From: Amycolatopsis cihanbeyliensis
Lineage (GTDB): Bacteria > Actinomycetota > Actinomycetes > Mycobacteriales > Pseudonocardiaceae
DNA: 64,000 nt
NCBI RefSeq assembly: GCF_006715045.1
Contig: NZ_VFML01000001.1
Location: 3,254,501 to 3,318,500, forward strand
Direction: 5' to 3'
Shown here in pieces: positions 27,604-36,541 of the stretch; the stretch's first letter is position 1, and every line of letters begins with the position of its first letter. The notes under the pieces were generated by a model. The model saw only the letters and a program-made list of their open reading frames with translations. It was not told the DNA's origin and ran no database searches. The position numbers and the translations under genes are program-made.

Positions 27604-28880
27604 CGGGTCTCCTCGAGGTACACGGGCAGTTTCTCCATCGGGAGCAGGTAGCGCGGGGCCACCTCCTCGGCCGGTGCGGCGCGACGCAGCCCGGGGTGGC
27701 GCCGCAGCAGCAGGTTGATCGCGATCTCCGCTTCGTTCAGGGCGAGCGCCGCGCCGAGGCAGTAGTGCGGGCCGTGCCCGAACCCGAGGTGCGGGTTGTC
27801 CGGCCGAGCGAGGTCGAGTTCGCCGGGCTCGGTGAACTGCTCGGGGTCGCGGTTGGCCGCGGCCAGCACGATCTGCACGGCCTCACCCTGCGCCACGGTG
27901 ATCTCGCCGAGCCGCACCGGTTCGGTGGCGAAGCGGCGGAAGGTGTGCTTGACCGGGGCGGTGTAGCGGACGAGTTCGGCCACGGCGCGGGCGGTGCGGT
28001 CGGGTTCGGCGCGCAGCAGCTCCGCCTGCTCGGGGTGGTCCAGCAGGGTGTGCACGCCGAGGCAGATCAGGTTGCGCACGGTGTCGTGGCCCGCCTGCAC
28101 CAGCACCATGGCCATGGCGACCAGCTCGTCGTCGGTGAGCCGGTCCCCGTCGGCCTCGTGCACGCCGACCAGTTCGGAGATCAGGTCGTCCTCCGGGTGC
28201 GCCCGGCGTGCCTCGATCAGCTCACGGGTCACCGCGGCCATCCCGCGCACGGCGGGGGCGAGCTGTTCGGGGTCCGGCCGCAGCGCGGCCGCCAGGGTCT
28301 CGCTCCACTGGCGCCACTGCTCGCGGTAGCGCTCGTCCACCCCGAGCAGCTCGCAGATGACCGCGATCGCCAGCGGGTGCGCGAGCTCGGCGATCAGGTC
28401 GACCTCGCCACCCGGGTCCATCTTGTCCAGCAGCTCGGTGGCGATCCGCTCGATGCCGGAGCGCAGGGAGCGGACCCGCCGCGCGGAAAGGGCACCGGTG
28501 ACCAGCCTGCGCACCCTGGCGTGGTCGGGCCCGTCCATGGTGAGCACGGTGGAGTCGAACATCTCCACGATGTCCTCCGGGATGCCCCTGGCCAGCATGC
28601 TCTGCACGTGCAGGTCCCCGGGTGGTTTGCTGGCGAAGCGCGGATCGGACAGCACGGCCTTGACGTCCGCGTACCGGGTCACCACCCAGATCGGCATGCC
28701 GTCGGCGAACCGGCCCCGGCAGATCGGGCGGGGGGCGGACAGCCAGCGCTCGCCCGCGGCCGGGTCGGTGATGAACGCCGGGTCGGAGAGGTCGAACTCG
28801 GTCTCCGGCTGCGCCTCCAGCTCGCTGTGCGGGCAGCCGACGGTCGCGGTGGTGCCGTCCGTGCTTTCGGTGGGAGCCAT
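27600..28880 (-). CDS. Cytochrome P450 (second of two)
   Basis: 426 residues. The I-helix is AGHDTVRN, ExxR is ELVR, and the heme loop is FGHGPHYCLGAALALNE (Cys at about 373). The ATG at 28,880 has AAGGAAAG upstream; the frame is open further to 28,916 but no better start is seen. Copy B of the 51-bp element ends 36 bp upstream. It is co-transcribed with the other P450 and the dioxygenase, forming a three-gene oxidation unit. Confidence 0.9.
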   Translation of the reverse strand: MAPTESTDGTTATVGCPHSELEAQPETEFDLSDPAFITDPAAGERWLSAPRPICRGRFADGMPIWVVTRYADVKAVLSDPRFASKPPGDLHVQSMLARGIPEDIVEMFDSTVLTMDGPDHARVRRLVTGALSARRVRSLRSGIERIATELLDKMDPGGEVDLIAELAHPLAIAVICELLGVDERYREQWRQWSETLAAALRPDPEQLAPAVRGMAAVTRELIEARRAHPEDDLISELVGVHEADGDRLTDDELVAMAMVLVQAGHDTVRNLICLGVHTLLDHPEQAELLRAEPDRTARAVAELVRYTAPVKHTFRRFATEPVRLGEITVAQGEAVQIVLAAANRDPEQFTEPGELDLARPDNPHLGFGHGPHYCLGAALALNEAEIAINLLLRRHPGLRRAAPAEEVAPRYLLPMEKLPVYLEETR

Positions 28881-28915
28881 AGTGTTTCGCTTTCCTTGAG
28901 TCTGTGCCTCATTCA

Positions 28916-28966
28916 ACGGGCCTGGCGGCCCGCGGTCGCTGGGTCGTTCCGAACAACCCTCCTTGT
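28916..28966 (-). repeat. 51-bp cluster element, copy B
   Basis: 50 of 51 bases match copy A in inverted orientation. It lies between the stop of the AT-AT-ER gene (28,983) and the P450 start (28,880). The GCCA-loop hairpin occupies its left end as drawn (28,917-28,932). Confidence 0.7.
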
Positions 28967-28982
28967 CGGAGCCGGCGCCGTG

Positions 28983-31900
28983 CTAGGGCCTGCGCCGGCC
29001 GGCGTGCACGATCTCGGCGGCGCCTGCCATGATCCAGCCGGCGAGTTCCTCGGCGTGCCTGCCGCGCCAGGACTCGAACCCGCTGCCGCGCAGCCACTGG
29101 TTGCACGCGCCAAGCGCCGGGCCGCAGGCGATCTGCACATCCGTCTCCCTCCCGGCGGGACCCTCGCAGGCCAGCCGCAGCGCCTCCGCGCAGTAGGCGC
29201 GGAACACCAGCGCCATCCGGCGTTTCGGGTCCGGCCGCTCGCCATCCCCCGTTCCCGCCCGCGCCCGCCGCTCCAGCTCGTCGAAGGTGCACCGGAAGTA
29301 CCGTTGCTCCACCCGCGCCCGCACCTCGGGGTCGATGTCCAGCCAGTCGTCGTGGTTGCGCCACAGGTCGTACAGCTTGCTCGCCCGCGCGTGGAACAGC
29401 GTGCCCTTCTTCAGCACCCTGGCCTTTCCGCCCAGCTCGAACAGGTCGCCGAACGGCGCCAGGGTGGTGTCGTGCACGTCGACGTCCTGCAGCAGGTCCT
29501 TGACCTCCGCGCTGAGCGCGCTCTCCGCGGTGCACAGGTTCACCGATCCGGTCAGTACGAACTCGGCGCCGAGCACGAAGGCCGCGGCCGCCGCCTCGGG
29601 GGTGCCGATCCCGCCGCCCGCGCCGACCCGGACCGCGGGCAGTTCCGGGCGTTCCTTCGCGAGGTCGTCCCGCAGCCGCAGCACCGAGGGCAGCAGCGCG
29701 GGCAGTACGCCCATATCGGTGTAGCCGCCGGAGTCGCCGACCGCGCAGACGTCGTCGGCCATCGGCAGCCGGGCGGCGGCCTCGGCCTCCTGGGCGGTGA
29801 TCCGGCCCTGCTCGCGGAGCCGCCGCACGAGCTCCGGCGGTGGTGGTTCGAGGAACAGCCTGGCCACGTCCGGGCGGGTCACCTTGGCGAGCACCTTGTT
29901 CCCCGCGACCGCGAGGCCGCCCGGGCGGACCCCGGCTCCACGCAGCCGGTAGCGCACCAGCGCGGGGGTGAGTTGCACGTAGGTGGACACCTCGACCCGG
30001 CGGATGTCGTTGTCCAGCAGCAGGTCCACGATCCGTTCCTCGGTGGCGGAGCCGAACGGGTCGTAGGTGAGGTTCACGCCGAAGGGGTCGACGCCGCCCA
30101 GCCGCTCGCGCAGCTCGCGCAGGCCCGTGGCGAGCTCGTCCGGGGTGAGCCCGCTGCTGCCGTAGTAGGCGAGTACGCCGGCCCCGGCCATCCTGGCCAC
30201 CAGGTCCACGCCGGACACCTGCCGGTACATCCCGCCAGCCACGTAGGCGTACCGGACGCCGTGGTCGGCGCGGAAGTCGGCGGAACCGAGCGAGTCGGGG
30301 CCCGCCGGGGTGACCGGGGCCCGCGCAGGCCGAACCGGTTGCGGGGCGGCCGGTTCGGGTACCGGCTCGGGTTCGGCGGGTAGCGGGTCCGCCTCGGAAC
30401 GGATCTTGGCGACCAGCTTGGTGAGCACGGTGCCCGGGCCGATCTCCCGCAGGTCGAACTCGCCGTGGCTCATCAGGTAGCGGATGCTGTCCACCCAGCG
30501 CACCGGGCTCACGATCTGCCGCCGCAGGTTCTCCGCGACGGAGTCCGCCGTGTACGGCCGGGCGTCCACATTGGAGATGACCGGGATCTTCGGTGTGGCG
30601 AAGGTGAACTGGTCGAGGAACCGGCCGAACTCCTCGGCGGCCTCGGTCATGTACCTGCTGTGGAAGGGCGCGCTCACGTTCAGCGGCGCGCAGCGACCCT
30701 CGCGTTCGGTGAACACCGCGGCGGCCCTGGTGATGTCCTCTTTCGGGCCGGCGATCACGGTCTGCGTCGGGGTGTTGATGTTGGCGACGTCCAGCGTGTC
30801 CAGGCCGTGTTCGGCCAGCAGCTCGCGGACCCGCTCGGCGTCGAAGCCGGAGACGGCGGCCATCGTGCCCCCGCTCGCGCGGCTCATCAGCTCGCCCCGC
30901 CTGTGCACGAGCCGCAACCCGGTCTCGAAGTCGAAGGCGCCGGCCGCGAACAGGGCGACGTACTCGCCGAGGCTGTGCCCGAGCACGTAGTCCGGTAGCC
31001 GCTGCCCCTCCCGCAGCCATGCCAGGTAGCTCAGCGCGCTCACCACGTACAGCGCGGGCTGGGTGTACTCGGTCTGCTTCAGGTTGCGCTCCGGGTCCTC
31101 CACGCACAGCTCGCGGATGGAGTACCCGAGGATCTCGTCGGCGCGGGCGGTGAGCTCGTCGAAGGTGTCGAACAGCTCCTTGCCCATGCCCTTGGTCTGC
31201 GAGCCCTGCCCGGGGAACGCGCAGGCGCGCATGGTGGCCTGGTTCATGGGTCGCTCCTTTTCCGTGCGGGCCGGTTCGGTGCGGGCCGGGCGCTGCTCGA
31301 GCACGGCGTCCAGCAGCGTGCCGCCCGCGGCGAAAGGGGACAGCAGCGGGAAGGTCTTCGACCGCGCGCCGGCGGGCAGCAGCAGCCGCACCAGGTTGGC
31401 CATCGAGCCGGAGGGGCCGAGGTCGAGCAGCAGGTACCGGTCCCGCTCGAGCAGCCGGTTCAGCGCGGCCCGCAGGTCGAACGGGTCGCGCAGCACCCGC
31501 CACAGGTGATCGACGGTCATCTCCTCGACGACCTCGCCGGTGGTGCCGGACAGCAGCGGCAGCCGGGCGGGCCGCAGGGCGACCGAGCCGGCAAGCTCCC
31601 GGAACCGGTCCTCGATCGGTTCGATGTGCGTGGAGTGGAAGGCGAACGGCACCGGCAGGCGCTGGTACAGGATTCCCTGGGTGGAAAGGTGGTCGGCGAT
31701 GTGATCCAGCTCGTCCTCGCGACCGGCGAGCACGATGTTGGACTCCGAGTTGATCGCGGCGAGCTGGCTGTGCTCGCGCACCAGCCGGTCGTTCTCCAGC
31801 AGTTCCGGGCCGGTCAGCACGGCCAGCATCCCGCCGCGCGGGCAGTGCCGTTCGAACAGATCGACCTGGCGCAGCAGCATGGCGAGGCAGTCGGCGGGTT

Positions 31901-32240
31901 CGGCCATCCCGGCCTCCACCGCCGCGGCGACCTCGCCGAGGCTGGTGCCGAGCACCACATCAGGCCGGAAGCCGCGCTCACGCAGCATGCGGGCCAGCGC
32001 GTACTCGAACATGAACACGCCGGGCTGGCTGAACCGGAACTCCTCGAAGGGCTCCTCGATGCCCCGCCGCTCGCTGTAGACGTGTTCCAGCACGGAGTCG
32101 CCGCGCCGCTCCCGGACGACCGAGTCGAGGTCGTCCAGTACCGCGCGGAAGGTGCGGTCGTTGTCGTACAGCCAGCGGCCCATGTGGTGGTACTGCGAAC
32201 CCTGGCCGGCGAACAGGAAGGCGGTGTCCAGCCCCATCAT
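28983..32240 (-). CDS. Trans-acting AT-AT-ER protein, KirCI-like
   Basis: 1085 residues: AT1 (about 1-300), linker, AT2 (about 336-620), ER (about 650-1085). AT2 has GQGSQTKGMGKEL and GHSLGE (Ser about 420), the form of malonyl-CoA transferases serving AT-less PKSs. AT1 has Ser100 in GTSLGE, so the usual His before the Ser is Thr; its second His is 202 in AFHSTH. Such divergent ATs in trans-AT systems act as acyl hydrolases that clear stalled chains. The ER belongs to the PfaD/nitropropane-dioxygenase-type FMN reductases (GAGVLAYYGSSG, GGIGTPEAAAAAFVLGAEFV). KirCI of kirromycin has the same layout. The start overlaps the methyltransferase stop (ATGA). A strong internal ribosome site precedes Met332. 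Confidence 0.9.
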   Translation of the reverse strand: MMGLDTAFLFAGQGSQYHHMGRWLYDNDRTFRAVLDDLDSVVRERRGDSVLEHVYSERRGIEEPFEEFRFSQPGVFMFEYALARMLRERGFRPDVVLGTSLGEVAAAVEAGMAEPADCLAMLLRQVDLFERHCPRGGMLAVLTGPELLENDRLVREHSQLAAINSESNIVLAGREDELDHIADHLSTQGILYQRLPVPFAFHSTHIEPIEDRFRELAGSVALRPARLPLLSGTTGEVVEEMTVDHLWRVLRDPFDLRAALNRLLERDRYLLLDLGPSGSMANLVRLLLPAGARSKTFPLLSPFAAGGTLLDAVLEQRPARTEPARTEKERPMNQATMRACAFPGQGSQTKGMGKELFDTFDELTARADEILGYSIRELCVEDPERNLKQTEYTQPALYVVSALSYLAWLREGQRLPDYVLGHSLGEYVALFAAGAFDFETGLRLVHRRGELMSRASGGTMAAVSGFDAERVRELLAEHGLDTLDVANINTPTQTVIAGPKEDITRAAAVFTEREGRCAPLNVSAPFHSRYMTEAAEEFGRFLDQFTFATPKIPVISNVDARPYTADSVAENLRRQIVSPVRWVDSIRYLMSHGEFDLREIGPGTVLTKLVAKIRSEADPLPAEPEPVPEPAAPQPVRPARAPVTPAGPDSLGSADFRADHGVRYAYVAGGMYRQVSGVDLVARMAGAGVLAYYGSSGLTPDELATGLRELRERLGGVDPFGVNLTYDPFGSATEERIVDLLLDNDIRRVEVSTYVQLTPALVRYRLRGAGVRPGGLAVAGNKVLAKVTRPDVARLFLEPPPPELVRRLREQGRITAQEAEAAARLPMADDVCAVGDSGGYTDMGVLPALLPSVLRLRDDLAKERPELPAVRVGAGGGIGTPEAAAAAFVLGAEFVLTGSVNLCTAESALSAEVKDLLQDVDVHDTTLAPFGDLFELGGKARVLKKGTLFHARASKLYDLWRNHDDWLDIDPEVRARVEQRYFRCTFDELERRARAGTGDGERPDPKRRMALVFRAYCAEALRLACEGPAGRETDVQIACGPALGACNQWLRGSGFESWRGRHAEELAGWIMAGAAEIVHAGRRRP
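31247..31262 (-). promoter_or_regulatory. Internal ribosome binding site before AT2
   Basis: AAGGAGCGACCC directly precedes an in-frame ATG at 31,247 (Met332), with ideal spacing, in the linker between AT1 and AT2. An AT2-ER protein could be made separately from the same gene, or the gene may be a recent fusion of two. Confidence 0.5.
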
Positions 32241-33283
32241 TGACCTGTCCGGAGTAGACAGTCCAGGACCTTGTGGCCGGTGGCGATCCGGTCGACGCCA
32301 GCCACCTCGAACCCGGCGGCGTCCAGCGCCTCGCGCATCCGCTGCTCGTCGAGTCCGAGCATGCCCTCGTCGCAGGCGATCATCTGGAACATCGCCCGCC
32401 AGCCGTCGATGTCCTGCTCGATCAGGGGTTCCAGGACCAGCAGCCGCGGTGGCGCGGCGCCTGCCGGCCGGTCCTCGGCGGTGCGCCGCATCGCGTCGGC
32501 CACCGTGCGGAGGATGCGCACGCAGTTGTCGAAGGTCCAGTCGTGCAGGACGTTCTTCAGCAGGTAGCGGTCGCCGCCCGCGGGCACCTCGGCGAAGAAG
32601 TCGCAGGGCTGGAAGCTGATCCTGGTGGCGATCTCCGCCGCGCCGGGCACCGCGGGCGGGATGGTGCTGCCGAGCTCGGCCTTGCCGCGTTCGCACACGC
32701 TGGCCCGGTCGGCGACCACACCCCTGGCCTCGGGGTTGGACAGCAGGATGCCGGGCAGCAGCCCACCGCTGCCGCCACCGACGTCCACCACGGTGCCGGC
32801 GCCGGTGAAGTCGTGCTGCCGGGCGAGTTCCATGCCGACCGGCCGGGCGAGGTCCACCATGCCCTTGTCGAAGAGGTCGGCGGTCTCCGGGTGGTGCTCC
32901 AGGTAGTCGTACAGCGGTTCGCCGAACAGTTTCCGGAACCCGGACTTTCCGGTCCGCACGGTGTACTCCAGCTCGCCGAAGGCGTCGTCGTACAGCTCGG
33001 CGGCCAGTATCGCGAAGTGCCGCTGGGAGAGCGGGTGGTCGGCACGCAGCTCGGCGAAGGACTCGCCGAGCCGGAACCGGTCCTCCTCGTCGCGCTGCAC
33101 CACCCCGGGCACGGTCAGCATCTGCAGCAGCCGCAGCATGACGTCCGGGTCGGTCTCGGTGCGCGCGGCCACCTCGGTGTGGGTGAGCGCGCCGTCGCCG
33201 AGGACGTCCGCGATCCGCAGCCGCGCCGCCACCGCGAGCGCCCGGGAAAACCACCCGCTGATCGCGAGCTTGGCAATCTCCAT
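32237..33283 (-). CDS. SAM-dependent O/N-methyltransferase (acetylserotonin OMT family)
   Basis: 348 residues. An N-terminal winged-helix dimerisation domain (about 1-110) precedes a Rossmann SAM domain with VVDVGGGSGGLLPGIL, and LLKNVLHDWTFDNCVRILR is the family's catalytic-His segment. The family methylates small phenolic or heteroaromatic molecules. Aurodox and efrotomycin carry an N-methyl on the pyridone, and pyridone or late-stage methylation is a reasonable guess. The ATG (33,283) has GGAAGGGAA upstream. The stop overlaps the AT-AT-ER start. Confidence 0.85.
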   Translation of the reverse strand: MEIAKLAISGWFSRALAVAARLRIADVLGDGALTHTEVAARTETDPDVMLRLLQMLTVPGVVQRDEEDRFRLGESFAELRADHPLSQRHFAILAAELYDDAFGELEYTVRTGKSGFRKLFGEPLYDYLEHHPETADLFDKGMVDLARPVGMELARQHDFTGAGTVVDVGGGSGGLLPGILLSNPEARGVVADRASVCERGKAELGSTIPPAVPGAAEIATRISFQPCDFFAEVPAGGDRYLLKNVLHDWTFDNCVRILRTVADAMRRTAEDRPAGAAPPRLLVLEPLIEQDIDGWRAMFQMIACDEGMLGLDEQRMREALDAAGFEVAGVDRIATGHKVLDCLLRTGQ

Positions 33284-33344
33284 GGTCAGTTCCCTTCCAG
33301 TGCGTGTGCGTCGGTGCGGGTTGTGCGCAATCCAGACGACGGGG

Positions 33345-33370
33345 GCCACCCGGAGCGTGCGGAGGGTGGC
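33345..33370 (-). terminator. Possible weak hairpin after the NRPS gene
   Basis: A 7-bp stem (GCCACCC/GGGTGGC) with a 12-nt loop in the 132-bp gap between the NRPS stop (33,416) and the methyltransferase start. It could attenuate transcription, but it is much weaker than the terminators elsewhere in the window. Confidence 0.3.
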
Positions 33371-33415
33371 TCGTGGCGGCTGGATACGACGTGAGGCGGC
33401 GGACGGTAACCGCGC

Positions 33416-36400
33416 CTACCGCTGTGCATAACCCTCTTTTGCGTCAGACTCGGTGTGCGCGGCGATGCACGCGGCGAGCGCCCGCGGGGTGGGGTGCTCG
33501 AAGATGTCGGTGAGCTTGAGCCGGACCCCGATGCCCTGCTCGATCTCCTGGGCGAGCTTGGCGCCGAGCAGGGAGTGCCCGCCCTCGGCGAAGAAGTGGC
33601 TGGTCTCGTCCAGGTCGGTGCGTTCGAGCAGGGTGCGCCACAGGCCGAGCAGCCGGGTGACCAGCTCCCCGGAGGCCTGCTCCGGTTCCGCGCCGGTGGC
33701 CTCGCCGCCGAGCTCGCCTTCGGCCCTGCGGGCCAGCTCCCGGTAGTCGACCTTGCCGCTGCCGGTCTTCGGGAAGTCCTCGACGGGGATGAACCGGTGC
33801 GGCACCACCGAGCGGGGCAGCATGGTGTGCGCGTGGTCCCACAGCGTGCCCAGGACGTCCTGGCCGCCGGAAAGGCAGACGAAGGCGACCAGCACCCCGT
33901 CCACGCCGGGGTCGCCGACCACGACCACGGCCGCGGCACCGACCCCCGGGTGGGTCAGCAGCACGCCCTCGACCTCGCCGAGTTCGATCCGGTTGCCGCG
34001 CAGCTTCACCTGCCGGTCCATCCGGCCCAGCAGGTCCAGCCGGCCGTCCGGCCGCCAGCGGGCCACGTCGCCGGACCGGTAGAACCGGCCGTGGGTCTCG
34101 TGCTCGCCGAAGCGTTCCGCGGTCAGCTCGGCCCGGTCGTGGTAGCCGGGGCCGACTCCGGTCCCGGCGACGCAGAGTTCGCCGCGCAGCCCGATCGGGA
34201 GTTCCCTGCCGTCCGGGCCGGCGATGAACACCGTGGTGTTCGCCACCGGGGTGCCCACGTCCACCCGGCCGCGTACCCCGGCGGGGATCCGGCCCGCGGT
34301 GGCCCAGATCGTGCTCTCGGTGGGGCCGTAGACGTTCCACACCGTGGCCCCGGCTTCCACCATGTCGCGGGCGAGTTCGGCCGGGATGGGCTCGCCGCCG
34401 GTGAGCACGGTCCGTCCCGGCAACAGGTCGGCGATCTCCCCGGCGACCAGCCGCCAGGTGGTCGGGGTGGCCTGCACGAAGCCGATCTCCTCGTCCCGCA
34501 GCAACTCGGCCATGGCGGTGCCCTCGGAGCGGGCCTCGTCCGGCGCCACCACCACCTGCCCGCCGCGGACCAGCGGTATCAGCAGCTCGATGGCCGAGAT
34601 GTCGAAGCTGACCGTGCTCAGCCAGGCGGTCGCCGAGGCACCGCCGGTGCCGCCGAAGCGCTCGGCGTAGTCGGCGATGACGTTGGCCAGGCTGCGGTGC
34701 CGGATCGGGATGCCCTTGGGCAGGCCGGTGGATCCGGAGGTGTACATCAGGTACGCGGTGCCCTCCGGTTCGGCGGCCGCGGCCAGCGCGACGGCCTGGT
34801 CGAGGTCCACCGGTTCGGCGGTGTCCACCGTGACCAGTGGCAGTACCTTCCGCCCGCCGGGCACCGCGGTGTCTCCCCCGGCGATCACGGTGCCGGCGCG
34901 GGAGTCGTCGAGCTGGTAGGTGATGCGTTGCAGCGGGTGCTGCGGATCCAGCGGCAGGTAGCCCGCCCCGGCCAGCCAGGAGCCGAGCACGGCGGCCGCC
35001 AGCTCCGGGCCCCGCCGGGCCAGCAGGGCGACGGTGTCACCGGCGCCGATGCCGGACTCGGTGAGCAGGTCCCTTGTCGCGACCGCGGCGGCCCAGAGCT
35101 GCCGGTAGCTCACCGCCCGCTCGCCGTCCCGCACGGCCACGGCGTCCGGCACCTCGCGCACCCGCTCGGCCACGGCCCGCGGCACGGTCTCGTAGGGCAG
35201 CGGCCGGTCGTTGGCGTTGGCGGCCGTGATCACCTCGCGGTCCCGCGCGCACCAGGCGGGGAGCTCGGCCACCGGCCGGTCCGGTTCCGCCTCGACGGCG
35301 ATGAGCAGGGCCTCGTAGCGCTGCAGCATCAGCTCGACATCCGCGCGGTCCAGCACCCCGGTGTAGAACACCCCGCGCACCTGCAGCGACCGCGCGCTGG
35401 AGGTGACGAAGAACTCGAGGTCGAACTGGCTGGACCCGTTCTCGACGACCAGCAGCTCGGCGGGCTCCCCGGCGAGGGTGAAGTCCTTCTGGGTCTCGTC
35501 GTAGGGCACGTAGTTGAACGCGTGCCGGAACAGCACGTTGCGCCAGGAGGAGTCCTCCCGTTCCACCACCTCGAGCAGCTCGTCGGCGGGGAAGTCCAGG
35601 TGCGCCATGGCTTCGAGGAAGGTGCGGCGGGTGCGCCCCGCGAGTTGGCGGAAACCCTCCTCGCGCTCCACCCGCACGCGCAGGGTGACCATGTTGCTGT
35701 GGTACCCGACGGCCTGCGCGGCCTCCTTGGAGCGCGCGCTCACCGGGGAGCCGACGGTGAGGTCCGGGCCCGCGCCGTGGTTGGCAAGCAGCAGGTAGTA
35801 GGCGGCGAGCAGCACCACCGACTCGGGGGCGCGGACCTGCCGCTGCAGCCGCTTCACCGCCTCCCGTGCCTGCTCGGAAAGGGTGTGCGTGACCTCGTCC
35901 CCGGCCAGCGTGGTCTCGCCGGGTTCCGGGTGCTCGCACCACAGCTCCAGCTCGGTGGAGCGGAACCCGCGCAGCTGCTCGCGCCAGAAGCGGGCGCTGT
36001 CCGCGCTGGGTTCCGGTTCCGTCCACACCGGAACCTCCGCCTCCTCCGGCGGGGGCGAGCCGGCGGCCAGCGCGTCGTAGCAGGAGACGAACGCGTCCCG
36101 AAGCAGGGTGGTGGACTGCACGTCGGAGATCGAGTGGTGGATGGCGACGCAGCAGATGTCGCCCTCGCCGCCGGTGAGGTGCAGCACCCGCAGCAGCGGG
36201 CCGCCGTCGGCGCGGAAGGGCCGGGCGACGAAGGTGGTGAGCCGGTCCTCGATGCCGGTCGCGGGCCGCTCGTGCCGCTCCACCGGCACGGAGATCTCCT
36301 CCGGGGTCAGGTAGCGCTTGCTGAGTTCGCCCTCGGTGTCGGTGAACACGGTGCGCAGCACCGGGTAGCGGCGCAGCAGGTGGCGGAGGGTGCCCTCCAG

Positions 36401-36541
36401 CGCGCCCGCGTCCAGCCGGCCGCGCACCCGGAACGCGAGCGAGAGGTTGTTCACCCCGCTGTCCGGGACGAACCGGTCCAGCAGCCAGAGGCTGGCTTCC
36501 TTGCGGGTCGCGGGGTGTGCCGTGGCCGTGGTCATGGTCAT
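33416..36541 (-). CDS. NRPS module C-A-PCP, KirB-like
   Basis: 1041 residues. C domain about 1-430 with HHSISD (the motif ends in V where G is usual). A domain about 445-935 with YLMYTSGSTGLPKG, SFDISAIELL and NVYGPTEST. PCP about 955-1030 with GGHSLLG, whose Ser takes the phosphopantetheine arm. There is no thioesterase, as expected if the Dieckmann cyclase next door releases the chain. In kirromycin the last module adds beta-alanine, which becomes the pyridone ring. The pocket residues I read (D, I, I, A, L, G, V, I, W) do not match the textbook beta-alanine code, so the substrate needs testing. Its ATG overlaps the cyclase stop by one base. Confidence 0.9.
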   Translation of the reverse strand: MTMTTATAHPATRKEASLWLLDRFVPDSGVNNLSLAFRVRGRLDAGALEGTLRHLLRRYPVLRTVFTDTEGELSKRYLTPEEISVPVERHERPATGIEDRLTTFVARPFRADGGPLLRVLHLTGGEGDICCVAIHHSISDVQSTTLLRDAFVSCYDALAAGSPPPEEAEVPVWTEPEPSADSARFWREQLRGFRSTELELWCEHPEPGETTLAGDEVTHTLSEQAREAVKRLQRQVRAPESVVLLAAYYLLLANHGAGPDLTVGSPVSARSKEAAQAVGYHSNMVTLRVRVEREEGFRQLAGRTRRTFLEAMAHLDFPADELLEVVEREDSSWRNVLFRHAFNYVPYDETQKDFTLAGEPAELLVVENGSSQFDLEFFVTSSARSLQVRGVFYTGVLDRADVELMLQRYEALLIAVEAEPDRPVAELPAWCARDREVITAANANDRPLPYETVPRAVAERVREVPDAVAVRDGERAVSYRQLWAAAVATRDLLTESGIGAGDTVALLARRGPELAAAVLGSWLAGAGYLPLDPQHPLQRITYQLDDSRAGTVIAGGDTAVPGGRKVLPLVTVDTAEPVDLDQAVALAAAAEPEGTAYLMYTSGSTGLPKGIPIRHRSLANVIADYAERFGGTGGASATAWLSTVSFDISAIELLIPLVRGGQVVVAPDEARSEGTAMAELLRDEEIGFVQATPTTWRLVAGEIADLLPGRTVLTGGEPIPAELARDMVEAGATVWNVYGPTESTIWATAGRIPAGVRGRVDVGTPVANTTVFIAGPDGRELPIGLRGELCVAGTGVGPGYHDRAELTAERFGEHETHGRFYRSGDVARWRPDGRLDLLGRMDRQVKLRGNRIELGEVEGVLLTHPGVGAAAVVVVGDPGVDGVLVAFVCLSGGQDVLGTLWDHAHTMLPRSVVPHRFIPVEDFPKTGSGKVDYRELARRAEGELGGEATGAEPEQASGELVTRLLGLWRTLLERTDLDETSHFFAEGGHSLLGAKLAQEIEQGIGVRLKLTDIFEHPTPRALAACIAAHTESDAKEGYAQR

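Noticed and set aside
33310..33350. A possible fourth copy of the 51-bp element on the plus strand
   Set aside because: Only a short GGTTGT-type resemblance (reading RVVRNPDDGG); too few matches and no conserved hairpin.
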